Assembly: GCF_014075995.1 (NCBI RefSeq)
Contig: NZ_CP055153.1
Span: forward strand, 310,001-374,000
Length of the DNA: 64,000 bases
From: Adhaeribacter radiodurans
GTDB lineage: Bacteria; Bacteroidota; Bacteroidia; Cytophagales; Hymenobacteraceae
Reading direction: 5' to 3'
Position 1 is the first letter of the stretch. Each line of letters opens with the position of its first letter. Shown here piece by piece: positions 55,618-64,000 of the stretch. The position numbers were made by a program, and so were the translations under genes. The notes below the pieces were generated by a model. That model searched no databases. It was not told the DNA's origin and saw only the letters and a program-made list of their open reading frames with translations.

Positions 55618-56409
55618 ATGAGTAAAGCAAAAGGTGGCAATTTCCTCTTCGATGTGATAATGCCAAAAGTATACGGTATTGGTGCCGCAGTTGTAATTGT
55701 AGGAGCTCTTTTTAAAATCCAACACTGGGAAGGCGCTGGAGCTATGCTTACCGTTGGTCTTTTAACGGAGGCCATCATTTTCTTCTTGAGTGCTTTTCAA
55801 CCGCAAAGCCATGATGTAGACTGGACTCGTGTTTATCCGCAATTAGCTGATGATTACACCGGGCCGAAAGCCGCTCTGGTTCCTAATGCACCTTCTGTTA
55901 CCGGCGATTTAGACAAAATGCTGCGTGATGCAAATGTTACTCCTGCTACTATTAGTACTTTGGGCCAAGGCTTAAACCGCTTAAGCGAAACTACTGCTCA
56001 AATGGCTGATTTAAGCGATGCTACTGTAGCTACTAAAGAGTATACATCTAAAGTAAGAACAGCTGCTGGTTCCCTGGAAAAAATTAATGAAGCTTACGCT
56101 ACTACAGTTGATGCTATTAAGCAAATGACTAGTGCCACTTCTAACACTCGTGAATACCACGAACAAGTACAAAATATAACGAAGAACTTAGGCGCATTAA
56201 ATGCTGTGTACGAAATGGAACTTCAAGATGCCAATAATCATTTAAAATCAATGAACAGGTTCTATGGCAATTTAACAGTGTCCATGCAAAACCTGACTGA
56301 TGCATCTAAAGATACAGAGCAGTTTAAAAACGAAGTAAGCACCTTAACTAAAAACCTGCACTCTTTAAATAATGTGTATGGTAATATGTTAAATGCAATG
56401 CGTTCTTAA
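55618..56409 (+). CDS. gldL: Gliding motility/T9SS inner-membrane motor protein GldL
   Basis: 263 residues with two adjacent membrane helices (about 18-34 and 42-59) in VYGIGAAVVIVGALFKIQHW and GLLTEAIIFFLSAFQ, then a long cytoplasmic helical domain. Glu51 in the second helix sits where the family carries the proton-pathway glutamate; with GldM it forms the motor that powers type IX secretion and gliding. The cytoplasmic part contains repeated about 45-residue segments, for example NRLSETTAQMADLSDAT, VDAIKQMTSATSNTREYHEQ and VSMQNLTDASKDTEQFKNEV. Confidence 0.96.
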   Translation: MSKAKGGNFLFDVIMPKVYGIGAAVVIVGALFKIQHWEGAGAMLTVGLLTEAIIFFLSAFQPQSHDVDWTRVYPQLADDYTGPKAALVPNAPSVTGDLDKMLRDANVTPATISTLGQGLNRLSETTAQMADLSDATVATKEYTSKVRTAAGSLEKINEAYATTVDAIKQMTSATSNTREYHEQVQNITKNLGALNAVYEMELQDANNHLKSMNRFYGNLTVSMQNLTDASKDTEQFKNEVSTLTKNLHSLNNVYGNMLNAMRS

Positions 56410-56473
56410 TACTGATTTAACTATTATTTAAGATAAAAATTAACAATCCGAAAGAAATAGGTTAATATAAGAA

Positions 56474-58057
56474 ATGGCTGGAGCAAAAGAAACCCCAAGG
56501 CAGAAACTTATTGGTATGATGTACTTGGTACTTACAGCGCTGCTAGCGTTACAAGTAAGTTCTGCTATTATTTTGAAATTTAAATTTCTGGACGACAGTT
56601 TGATGACGGTTAATAATAAAACCAAAGCAGATAACGATGGCGTTCGGAAATCAATTGAAAGTACAGTAGCAAAAGGCGGTAACCGCCCAAATGATAAAAA
56701 AGTATTGGATCAAGCGTCTGAAGTTCGGGCGAAAACCACCGATATTATCAATTATGTGGAGGGATTGCGGGCTGAATTAATAAAAAGATCGGGTGGCATG
56801 GTAGGCGATACCTATAAAGACCCCAGTGCAGAAGATGCCGTAGCTACTTATATGATTGGTGCAAATAAAGGAAAAGGAAAAGCTTACGAGTTAAAAGACC
56901 GATTAAATAAGTATGCGAATGAAATGCGAGTATATAACCCAAATATTCCGCAATTAGCTTTAGATGCAAAAGATGATCCTGTTGCTAAAAAAGACAGAGT
57001 TCAAAGAAGTAAAGATTTTGCCGAGTTAAACTTTGAAGCAACCCCTTTAACTGCCGCTTTAGCTGTTTTAGCTCAGAAAGAAACAGAGATATTAAAATAC
57101 GAAGCCGATGTTCTGCAGGAACTAGCAAGCCGTGTAGGTGCCGATATTATTAAATTTGATAAAATATTTGGTAACTACAGTGCTGCTTCTAACACCGTGG
57201 CCGCTGGTACCAAATATTCTGCCGAGATGTTTATTGCGGCTACTTCTAGTGCAATTGCTCCCCGTATGTTCTTTGAAGGCCGGCCTGTAAAAGTAGAAAA
57301 TGGTCGGGGTAAAGTTGAGTTTTTGGCTTCGGCCGGAGCTTACGACAAAGATGGTAATGCTAAGAAAACCTGGAAAGGTCAGATTAAAATGACTCAGAAT
57401 GGTCGGGATACTACTTTTAATGTATCTGGCGAATATACTGTTGCTAAACCGGTAATGTCTATCCAATCTGCTTCGGTACAAGCTCTGTATTTAAATTGCG
57501 GAAACAAATTAGATGTGCAGGTACCTGCTTTAGGTGCTTTGTATGATCCAGCTTTCTCCGCATCGGGCGCTCAAGTTTCTAAAGGAACTAAAAAAGGTGA
57601 AGTAATGGTGTTGCCAACAGCCAGACAAGTAACTCTGAATGTTAGTAGTGGTGGTGCTGCTATTGGCAATCAAACTTTCCAGGTTCGTCCGGTTCCGCGC
57701 CCTGAAATTGTTTGTCTAGCAAATGGCCGTCCGGTTGATGAAAAAAGAGGATTACCTTCGCCAGGTCCGAGACAAATCACAGTGGAAGCAATAGCAGACG
57801 AAACTTTTAAAAATATGTTGCCGCAAGATGCCCGTTTCCGGGTGACTGAATTTGAAGTAACATTAGCCCGGGGTAAAAATATTGTGCAAGAACAATCGTT
57901 TAGTAATAAAGCAGCTAATATTACCTCAATGGCAGCACAAGCTCGTCCTGGCGATCGGTTAATTGTAACAGTAAAAGAGTTAAAACGAGCTAATTACAAA
58001 GATCAATTTGAAGACGTGCCAGTAGGTAATAGATCTTTTACAATTGCCTTGAATTAA
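56474..58057 (+). CDS. gldM: Gliding motility/T9SS motor protein GldM
   Basis: 527 residues. The N-terminus MAGAKETPRQKLIGMMYLVL and the single membrane helix (about 13-36, LTALLALQVSSAIILKF) are diagnostic. The rest is the periplasmic rod of four domains that transmits motor force to the GldKN ring; it includes NFEATPLTAALAVLAQKETE, the helix-rich D1 part, then beta-sandwich domains with EYTVAKPVMSIQSASVQAL and NGRPVDEKRGLPSPGPRQI. It follows gldL by 64 nt. Confidence 0.97.
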   Translation: MAGAKETPRQKLIGMMYLVLTALLALQVSSAIILKFKFLDDSLMTVNNKTKADNDGVRKSIESTVAKGGNRPNDKKVLDQASEVRAKTTDIINYVEGLRAELIKRSGGMVGDTYKDPSAEDAVATYMIGANKGKGKAYELKDRLNKYANEMRVYNPNIPQLALDAKDDPVAKKDRVQRSKDFAELNFEATPLTAALAVLAQKETEILKYEADVLQELASRVGADIIKFDKIFGNYSAASNTVAAGTKYSAEMFIAATSSAIAPRMFFEGRPVKVENGRGKVEFLASAGAYDKDGNAKKTWKGQIKMTQNGRDTTFNVSGEYTVAKPVMSIQSASVQALYLNCGNKLDVQVPALGALYDPAFSASGAQVSKGTKKGEVMVLPTARQVTLNVSSGGAAIGNQTFQVRPVPRPEIVCLANGRPVDEKRGLPSPGPRQITVEAIADETFKNMLPQDARFRVTEFEVTLARGKNIVQEQSFSNKAANITSMAAQARPGDRLIVTVKELKRANYKDQFEDVPVGNRSFTIALN

Positions 58058-58067
58058 AATAATAAAT

Positions 58068-59084
58068 ATGAATAAGCTTCTGATATTGGTTTTGAGTGTT
58101 GGTATATCAGTGAGTGCCTATGCTCAACAAAAAAAAGCTACTGGTACTCCTACCAAACCAGCCCAAACACAACCTGCGCTTCCTAAAGCTACTGGTAACC
58201 CAGCTAATACAAGGTCGGCTGCAACACAGCAGTCAGCGGCTGGTGGATCAGCGAATGGGGGGGCAAATCAGCCAGCTACTACTGTAACAAGTGGTAATGC
58301 TTCTGCCAGACCGATACCAGAAACGGATCTCATGTATAAAAAAGTAGTTTGGCGAGGTCTGGATTTACGGGAAAAGCAAAATAAACCTATGTTTTCGGTG
58401 AATAAAGAAATTACAAAAGTAATTATCGAGGCCGTTAAACGGGGTGAATTAATTCCATACAGAAATGATTCCATGACTACGCCCTTATCCAACAATGAGT
58501 TTAGTGTTAAATTAACTAAGCCGGATGAAAGCGGTGATGCCATGTCAGAGGAGGAAAAGAAAATTTTTGGTAATGCTCCTGCAGCTGAAGAAGACGATGT
58601 TTTTGCTAAATTAAATAACAAAGGCAAAAAAGGAGCCACTGCTGCTGCCACACAAACAGTCAACTTAAATGAATTCTTCCCGAAAGAGCTTTATCAATTG
58701 GAGATGAAAGAAAACATTGTCTTTGATAAAAAACGCTCTCGCATGTATTATGATATCCAGGCTATTACTTTAGTAATACCGGTAAAATATTCTGCGAAAG
58801 GTGTTGAAGAGCGCATTGCTTCTTTCAAATATAGCGATTTAGTAAAAGTTTTTCGGGCGCATCCAAACGAGGCTATCTGGTATAACGAGCAGAATGATGC
58901 TCAGCATAAGAACTTAGCCGATGCTTTTGATTTGAGATTGTTCAGTTCCTATATTAAGAAAGTGTCGAATGCAAACGACGACGATCTGGCTACTATTAAC
59001 GAAGGCTCTCAGAAGGGTTTATTAGCTTCTCAAAAAGCATTGGAAGAATTAATAGAATGGGAATCAAGTTTATGGAGCTACTAG
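58068..59084 (+). CDS. gldN: Gliding motility/T9SS protein GldN
   Basis: 338 residues, starting 10 nt after gldM. A signal peptide (LLILVLSVGISVSAYAQ) is followed by a long Gln/Ala/Thr/Pro-rich linker (about 20-80, low complexity), which is longer than usual for the family. Conserved segments are LMYKKVVWRGLDLREKQNKP, NKEITKVIIEAVKRGELIPY, FFPKELYQLEMKENIVFDKK and FKYSDLVKVFRAHPNEAIWY. GldN forms the periplasmic ring with GldK. The gene ends 6 nt before the arm of a very long hairpin. Confidence 0.95.
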   Translation: MNKLLILVLSVGISVSAYAQQKKATGTPTKPAQTQPALPKATGNPANTRSAATQQSAAGGSANGGANQPATTVTSGNASARPIPETDLMYKKVVWRGLDLREKQNKPMFSVNKEITKVIIEAVKRGELIPYRNDSMTTPLSNNEFSVKLTKPDESGDAMSEEEKKIFGNAPAAEEDDVFAKLNNKGKKGATAAATQTVNLNEFFPKELYQLEMKENIVFDKKRSRMYYDIQAITLVIPVKYSAKGVEERIASFKYSDLVKVFRAHPNEAIWYNEQNDAQHKNLADAFDLRLFSSYIKKVSNANDDDLATINEGSQKGLLASQKALEELIEWESSLWSY

Positions 59085-59090
59085 GATTTT

Positions 59091-59144
59091 AAACTAATAA
59101 AATAAAAAAGGAGGCATTTGCCTCCTTTTTTATTTTATTAGTTT
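59091..59144. terminator. Bidirectional terminator, 26-bp perfect palindrome
   Basis: Arms 59091-59116 and 59119-59144 are perfect reverse complements with a 2-nt loop. The G/C core is GGAGGCA/TGCCTCC flanked by A- and T-runs. It sits between gldN and the opposing FUSC gene, which ends 4 nt beyond it. Confidence 0.95.
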
Positions 59145-59147
59145 TCT

Positions 59148-61352
59148 TCAGAGCAAGTTTAAAGCTTGAACAGCTTGACCTAATTCCTGAATAATAAGCG
59201 CTACTTTATTGATTTGTTCGTGTATTAGTTCTGCTTTAAACATACCCGTATCAAGGTGCAACTGTTTTTTAACTTTAGTAGATATATCAATAAGAGAAGG
59301 TTGCAAAACACTCTTAATATCCGGAAAAGGCAGCTCCCTAGGAATAGTATCCGTAAAGGGTATTTCTGTTTTTATAGAATCAGCATAATGAGTTAACAGT
59401 TGAGCGTAATTTTGCAAAACTAGAATAACTTCCGGAAAAAATTCATTTGTATCAATACTAGGTAGTAAGGCAGCAAAAGAAGTAAGTTCCCGGGTTAAAC
59501 GCTTATTCTGGTAACTAATATTCTGGGCAATCTGAAGTTTTTGTTTTTTTGTTCCAGGCTCTAACTGTAAACGAACAACAGAATCGGCGATAGTTATATT
59601 AGCAATTTCGGCTTTTCTACGGTCAGCAATAATTCGGGCATGAAAACCCGTTTGAGCTACAAGTTCATGTTGCAATTGTAGAAGCAAGTCTCGGTTAGCT
59701 ATAAAGCCTTTGGCCATTATGCCGCGTACTTGCGAACGTTCCCAATCCGGCCAAAGTAAAAAAGCTCCTAAAATAGCTAAAATCCCACCTAAACTAGTCG
59801 CAAATAAGCGATAGGCAGCATAATGCCAATCAATAGCACCCGAAATTTCAAACATAGCAACCAGCAGCATAGTAACAAACACTACCGCTACGGTATAGTT
59901 GCGTTGCTGCAGATAGATGAATAAAAAGCAAAAAAGGGCAATAAGCAGGATATAATAACCCGTAGGAAGCAGATGAATTAAAAGCAGAGTACTTAAAGCC
60001 GCACCAATAGTGGTGCCGGTTACCCGTTGCAATGCCTTTTGCTGGGTGGTACCATAGTCAGGCTGCATAACCACCATAATGGTAAGAGCAATCCAGTATC
60101 CGCGCGGAATGTTAAACCCAAAAAATAAACCTACTGAAAGAGCCGTGAGTAGCATAAGCCGTAAAGTATGCCGAAGTGGTACTTTACGAAAATCGAAAAG
60201 CCGTTGAATGGATACTAACTTAACTACTGGTTGAGAGGGAGTGGAAGTAAATTCATTGGGGAAATTAATCTTCTTTTCCTTTATTCTATTAAGTAGCAGT
60301 TGTGCATCCTGTAAATAATGAATAGCCGATTGAAATAAAATTAAAATCCGGTGCAGGTCTAATCTAACGGCTATATCTAAATCATTGGTATTAAGATGTT
60401 GTTCCAATTGTTGAGTGGCCTGCACGAACTGGGTTACACAATTTTCAAGATGAGCAAAGTCTTTGTTTCGATTTAATACTAATAGATTCGCAACAGCTTT
60501 AGATGCTTGGCAGGCATAATTTAAACAGGTTTGTAAGTCCGTTAGCCACGGGCCATTGGGTTTTTGACGGCGGATAGTTTCCAGGTTGGCAAACATAGCT
60601 ACCAACGTAGCACCAAACCTAGACGATGCCCGAACGGTTTTTAGTAAGTCGCGGCGGATATAAAATAAGCGACGTTTTTTTTTACGCAAAAAAGGCAAAA
60701 CATTGTTAATAGCATTCCGCAGAACAATTTCTTTTTTCTGAACCTTATCTTCCAGTTCTTTACTTGTATCGTTCGCTAATAAAGCGGCCAGATTACCACT
60801 TAATTCCCAAGGCAAAGCTAAATTGGTGTAATAAGGTAAATCAGGGCGAATTGGCCAAAAGAACAAGATAACCATGGATGCCCAAACACCACCGCACCAG
60901 GTAGCTATCATTCGGAACAATCCGGTTTCTATATTATGCGGGCCATTTAAAGAAAGCAAGAACAAAATAACGGCACATAAACTAAGCGCCTGACCGTGGG
61001 CACCAATTTCTTTCGCTAATGAGGATATTCCTGCTATTAGCGCCATAGTTACTATTGCCCACCACATATTACCACCAACTAAGGTACCTATAAAAGGAGC
61101 CAAACTTATAAAAATAAGGCTAGTAGCTAGAATAAAGGCTTTCTGAAGATAGGTGGTCTGAATTTTAGCACCCAGTAGCAACTGCGACGTTATAGCGGCA
61201 AAGCTACCGTAAGCCGGTACATTGAACGCATACGAAATTACTAAAGGAACAACCAAACCAAGTGTTACCAACAAAGCTCGTAGCACATCTGGGTCAAAGT
61301 ATTCCTGCCGGAGAAAAGAGCGAAATCTAATTAAGATATTTTTGAATACCAT
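59148..61352 (-). CDS. FUSC family membrane protein (YccS/YhfK type)
   Basis: 734 residues of the fusaric-acid-resistance-like architecture: an N-terminal six-helix block (about 20-170, with LLGAKIQTTYLQKAF and GGVWASMVILFFWPIRPDLPYY), a cytoplasmic helical domain (about 175-390) and a second helical block (about 395-545, with GYWIALTIMVVMQPDYGTTQ and RVTGTTIGAALSTLLLIHLL), then a C-terminal cytoplasmic part. Family members are presumed exporters of aromatic acids; the substrate is unknown. It converges on gldN and shares its terminator. Confidence 0.88.
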   Translation of the reverse strand: MVFKNILIRFRSFLRQEYFDPDVLRALLVTLGLVVPLVISYAFNVPAYGSFAAITSQLLLGAKIQTTYLQKAFILATSLIFISLAPFIGTLVGGNMWWAIVTMALIAGISSLAKEIGAHGQALSLCAVILFLLSLNGPHNIETGLFRMIATWCGGVWASMVILFFWPIRPDLPYYTNLALPWELSGNLAALLANDTSKELEDKVQKKEIVLRNAINNVLPFLRKKKRRLFYIRRDLLKTVRASSRFGATLVAMFANLETIRRQKPNGPWLTDLQTCLNYACQASKAVANLLVLNRNKDFAHLENCVTQFVQATQQLEQHLNTNDLDIAVRLDLHRILILFQSAIHYLQDAQLLLNRIKEKKINFPNEFTSTPSQPVVKLVSIQRLFDFRKVPLRHTLRLMLLTALSVGLFFGFNIPRGYWIALTIMVVMQPDYGTTQQKALQRVTGTTIGAALSTLLLIHLLPTGYYILLIALFCFLFIYLQQRNYTVAVVFVTMLLVAMFEISGAIDWHYAAYRLFATSLGGILAILGAFLLWPDWERSQVRGIMAKGFIANRDLLLQLQHELVAQTGFHARIIADRRKAEIANITIADSVVRLQLEPGTKKQKLQIAQNISYQNKRLTRELTSFAALLPSIDTNEFFPEVILVLQNYAQLLTHYADSIKTEIPFTDTIPRELPFPDIKSVLQPSLIDISTKVKKQLHLDTGMFKAELIHEQINKVALIIQELGQAVQALNLL

Positions 61353-61482
61353 GCTCCGTTTTTCAATAATAAGCTTCGCTGAATGAATAAAAGCAGAGAA
61401 TAGTATTTTATTTATTTGTTCGCGCTACAAAATTCACCGGACCTTTTGTAAATAAAGTAAACTATAGCTTTAGATGTAAGAA

Positions 61483-63291
61483 TTAAGCATTGCTTTCCTG
61501 ATTAAAATAATCGAGTAAAATCTTGGTTTTAGCTTTACCAATTTCTGCCACAAGTTCAGCTTCTGATAATTCTTTTATTTTTTTTACCGATCTATACTTA
61601 GTAAGTAATTTTTGAGCGGTAGTAGGACCTAAGCCTTTAATATCAGTTATTTCCGTTTTTAAAGTACCCGCATCCCGGCGATCCCGGTGAAAAGTTATGC
61701 CAAACCGATGCGCTTCGTTGCGAATACGTTGTAATAAGCGTAAAGATTCTGATTTTTTATCAATATATAAAGGTAGCGTATCTCCGGGATAAAATATCTC
61801 TTCCAGTCGCTTGGCAATACTTATAACCGCTACTTTGGTGTAAATACCTAAATCTTTTAAAGCTTTTACGGCCATACCCAACTGACCTTTGCCACCATCA
61901 ATCACAATTAACTGTGGCAAAGGAGTACCCTCATCAATTAACCGACGATACCTACGCGTGACAATCTCGTACATAGAGGCAAAATCATCGGGCCCAACTA
62001 CCGTTTTAATGTGAAAATGGCGGTAATCTTTTTTGCTGGGTTTAGCGTTCCGGAAACAGACCATAGAAGCCACCGGTGTAGTACCCTGAATGTTTGAATT
62101 ATCGAAACATTCGATATGTTTAGGCAATTCGCTAAGGCGCAAGTCCTTCTTTAGCGTTTCCATAATCCGCACCTCATTAGTATCCTTGGACTTTTCAGTC
62201 ATGCTTTCCTTTTCCTTGCGCAGGTAAAGCACATTTTTAAGCGACAAATTCAAGAGTTTACGCTTATCGCCAATTTGAGGAACTGTAATGGTTACATTAT
62301 CTAAAGGTAACTCCAGTTCAATGTTGGTGAGTATTTCTTTCGATTCACTTTCAAAATCGTGACGCAACTGCACAATAATGGTTGCCAGAATCTCGGCATC
62401 TGTTTCGTCAAGTTTTTTGGTTATCTCCAGCGATTGCGTCTGAATAATGGCTCCATTCATTACTTTTAAATAGTTGATGAAGGCGCATTTTTCGTTAGAA
62501 GAAATAGTAAAAACATCAATATTGGTGAGCGTATTACTCACCACCGTAGATTTAGCCTGAAAATCTTCCAGCACATCTAACTTTTGCTTAAAACTGTGCG
62601 CCAGTTCAAATTGCATTTCCTGAGCGGCGGCTAACATTTTATCTTTAAAGTAATTTTTAGCTACTCCCAGGTTGCCCGACAAAATACTGCGAATTTGTAA
62701 AATATGCTGGTTGTAAGATTCCTCATCGTACAAATTCTCGCAGGGACCTTTGCAATTACCAATGTGGTATTCGAGGCATACTTTAAACTTACCCCTTTCA
62801 ATATTTTCCGGCGATAAATTATACGTGCAGGTACGCAAGGGATATAAGGCCCGAATCATTTCCAACACCACGTTCATGTTGGTTACGCTGGCGTAAGGGC
62901 CATAGTATTTTGATCCGTCGTTAATTTTATTGCGGGTACTGATTACCCGCGGAAACCGCTCGTTAGTAATGCAAATAAACGGGTACGTTTTACCATCCTT
63001 TAGTAAAATATTATACTTAGGCTGATATTGTTTAATTAAATTGTTTTCAAGTAAAAACGCATCCCCTTCGGTATCTACAATGGTAAACTGAATATTACGG
63101 ATGTGAGAAATTAGTTTTTGCGTTTTTTTATTGTGCTGCGTGGATTTATTAAAATAGCTGCTTACCCGCTTCCGGATATCTACTGCTTTCCCAACGTAAA
63201 TAATGTCATCTTTCTCGTCGAAAAACTTGTAGATGCCGGGTCGGTTAGGCAAATGCTTTATCTTCTCTCGTATTTGCTCGTCGGCAGGCAT
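61483..63291 (-). CDS. uvrC: Excinuclease ABC subunit C
   Basis: 602 residues of the nucleotide-excision-repair nuclease. The GIY-YIG domain is at the N-terminus (LPNRPGIYKFFDEKDDIIYV, about 14-100), then the family cysteine cluster CLEYHIGNCKGPC, a UVR motif region (about 205-240), the RNase-H-like C-terminal nuclease with HIECFDNSNIQGTTPVASMV and LIVIDGGKGQLG, and helix-hairpin-helix motifs (ITDIKGLGPTTAQKLL) at the end. It cuts on both sides of a lesion with UvrA and UvrB. Confidence 0.97.
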   Translation of the reverse strand: MPADEQIREKIKHLPNRPGIYKFFDEKDDIIYVGKAVDIRKRVSSYFNKSTQHNKKTQKLISHIRNIQFTIVDTEGDAFLLENNLIKQYQPKYNILLKDGKTYPFICITNERFPRVISTRNKINDGSKYYGPYASVTNMNVVLEMIRALYPLRTCTYNLSPENIERGKFKVCLEYHIGNCKGPCENLYDEESYNQHILQIRSILSGNLGVAKNYFKDKMLAAAQEMQFELAHSFKQKLDVLEDFQAKSTVVSNTLTNIDVFTISSNEKCAFINYLKVMNGAIIQTQSLEITKKLDETDAEILATIIVQLRHDFESESKEILTNIELELPLDNVTITVPQIGDKRKLLNLSLKNVLYLRKEKESMTEKSKDTNEVRIMETLKKDLRLSELPKHIECFDNSNIQGTTPVASMVCFRNAKPSKKDYRHFHIKTVVGPDDFASMYEIVTRRYRRLIDEGTPLPQLIVIDGGKGQLGMAVKALKDLGIYTKVAVISIAKRLEEIFYPGDTLPLYIDKKSESLRLLQRIRNEAHRFGITFHRDRRDAGTLKTEITDIKGLGPTTAQKLLTKYRSVKKIKELSEAELVAEIGKAKTKILLDYFNQESNA

Positions 63292-63422
63292 ACTTTTTTA
63301 GTTTATAGTTACTAAAAGCCGGATTTTAGATTAATAAATTTGCTTATCATAAAGAAGATGAAGCTAAAAAGGCAACGCCTATCAACCTGAATAAACAATG
63401 ATAATAGAAAGTCTAATGGCTA

Positions 63423-63446
63423 GTATTTACTATCTAACATCTAGAT
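63423..63446. repeat. Degenerate heptamer unit in the uvrC-PBP spacer
   Basis: TTTACTA then TCTAACA then TCTAG match the 7-nt periodic TCTAnnA pattern of the repeats at 14908, 16863 and 37432. It partly overlaps the PBP stop region. Confidence 0.35.
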
Positions 63447-64000
63447 TCCTTCATCTAATTGAATTTCCGGATTTAATATTTGCTCCTGATTAATCGAATC
63501 GCCGGCAATACCAGGATTATTGTATTTGGCACAATCAATTTCTACTGAAAGAGGCGCAGTAGGTTTCGGAAACGGACCAGTATTAACGGGTATACTTTTA
63601 TCGGCGAGTACCTTTTGCATAAATAAACCATACGTGGGTAGCGCTAGTTTATTGCCTTGGCCGTAAGCGGCACTCCGGAAGTGAATGCTGCGGTTCTCGC
63701 CTCCTACCCACGACCCACATACTAAATCAGGAGTAATGGCCATAAACCAGGCATCCGAATAATTACTGGTAGTACCGGTTTTAGCGCCAATTTCGTTTTT
63801 GAGTTTATGCCGGAAACGTAAACCATAATAAGAAGTACCGCCCTTTATATCAGCGCCTCCTTTTAGTAAATGCACCATTAAATAAGCCGTTTCTTCGCTG
63901 ATTACATCCCGGGATTTAGTAACAAAATTCAATAGTAAATTGCCGTTTTTGTCTTCTATACGGGTTAAGTAAACTGGTTCAATCCATTTGCCTTTGTTCA
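63441..64000 (-). CDS. Class A penicillin-binding protein (PBP1A-type), C-terminal part only
   Basis: The frame is open past the window end, so the TTG at 63932 is internal. About 186 residues remain. They include YLTRIEDKNGN at the N-terminal end (beyond the apparent start), the transpeptidase helix SRDVISEETAYLMVHLLKGG, the KTG motif in IGAKTGTTSNYSDAWFMAIT and SWVGGENRS. Bifunctional glycosyltransferase/transpeptidases polymerise and cross-link peptidoglycan. The glycosyltransferase domain and the SxxK motif lie outside. Confidence 0.93.
   Translation of the reverse strand, partial: NKGKWIEPVYLTRIEDKNGNLLLNFVTKSRDVISEETAYLMVHLLKGGADIKGGTSYYGLRFRHKLKNEIGAKTGTTSNYSDAWFMAITPDLVCGSWVGGENRSIHFRSAAYGQGNKLALPTYGLFMQKVLADKSIPVNTGPFPKPTAPLSVEIDCAKYNNPGIAGDSINQEQILNPEIQLDEGI

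Overview
The window looks like a chromosomal stretch from a Bacteroidota bacterium of the order Cytophagales, most likely Hymenobacteraceae and possibly close to Adhaeribacter; the genus is an inference from gene content, not a search result. The evidence is the gliding/type IX secretion set porP-gldK-gldL-gldM-gldN, several TAnnTTTG promoters, a CarboxypepD_reg-like TonB receptor and DUF5686 protein, DUF4271 next to hemD, DUF4286, FUSC and AT-rich spacers. No phage, plasmid, insertion sequence, CRISPR array or recognisable defence island is visible.

Positions 1-12.7 kb: the end of a monomeric isocitrate dehydrogenase gene, a kdsD-manC pair for surface-sugar precursors, recQ, purD flanked on both sides by inverted nonamer-repeat arms, a bacilliredoxin, a penicillin-acylase-type Ntn hydrolase, a heparin-lyase-like polysaccharide lyase lipoprotein and a Dabb lipoprotein whose stop codon overlaps that of the lyase. 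Positions 12.7-19.7 kb are a more eroded zone: a GH9 glycosidase, a truncated and frameshifted membrane-protein remnant, exonuclease III, a GC-rich long inverted repeat, a sugar isomerase-like lipoprotein broken by one in-frame TGA, a 60-residue protein, an orphan protein and decayed coding scraps before tRNA-Val.

Positions 19.7-32 kb: an AsmA-like protein, a YceI/ring-cleaving dioxygenase operon with palindromic boxes over its promoter, a DUF5996 protein, a polyphosphate-glucokinase-like kinase, a PQQ sugar dehydrogenase, a TetR regulator flanked by matching palindromes, and a DUF5686 outer-membrane protein. Positions 32-35 kb hold the least explained locus: two small proteins with acyl-carrier-protein-like sequence that both lack the phosphopantetheine serine, followed by a 786-residue GAF-like protein. 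Then come a CPBP protease, a Bcr/CflA exporter, a prolyl oligopeptidase, a small membrane protein, a GNAT acetyltransferase, a DUF4286 protein, an orphan promoter-terminator unit that may encode a small RNA, and a TonB receptor with a His-rich partner.

Positions 45-64 kb are mostly conserved housekeeping: a MORN-type lipoprotein, yraN, pgi, lipB, a WecA-like transferase, DUF4271, hemD, the porP-gldKLMN type IX secretion/gliding operon, then convergently a FUSC protein, uvrC and the C-terminal part of a class A penicillin-binding protein that runs off the window. Many convergent pairs share long, nearly perfect bidirectional terminators. Short 7-nt and 9-nt periodic repeats recur in the spacers.
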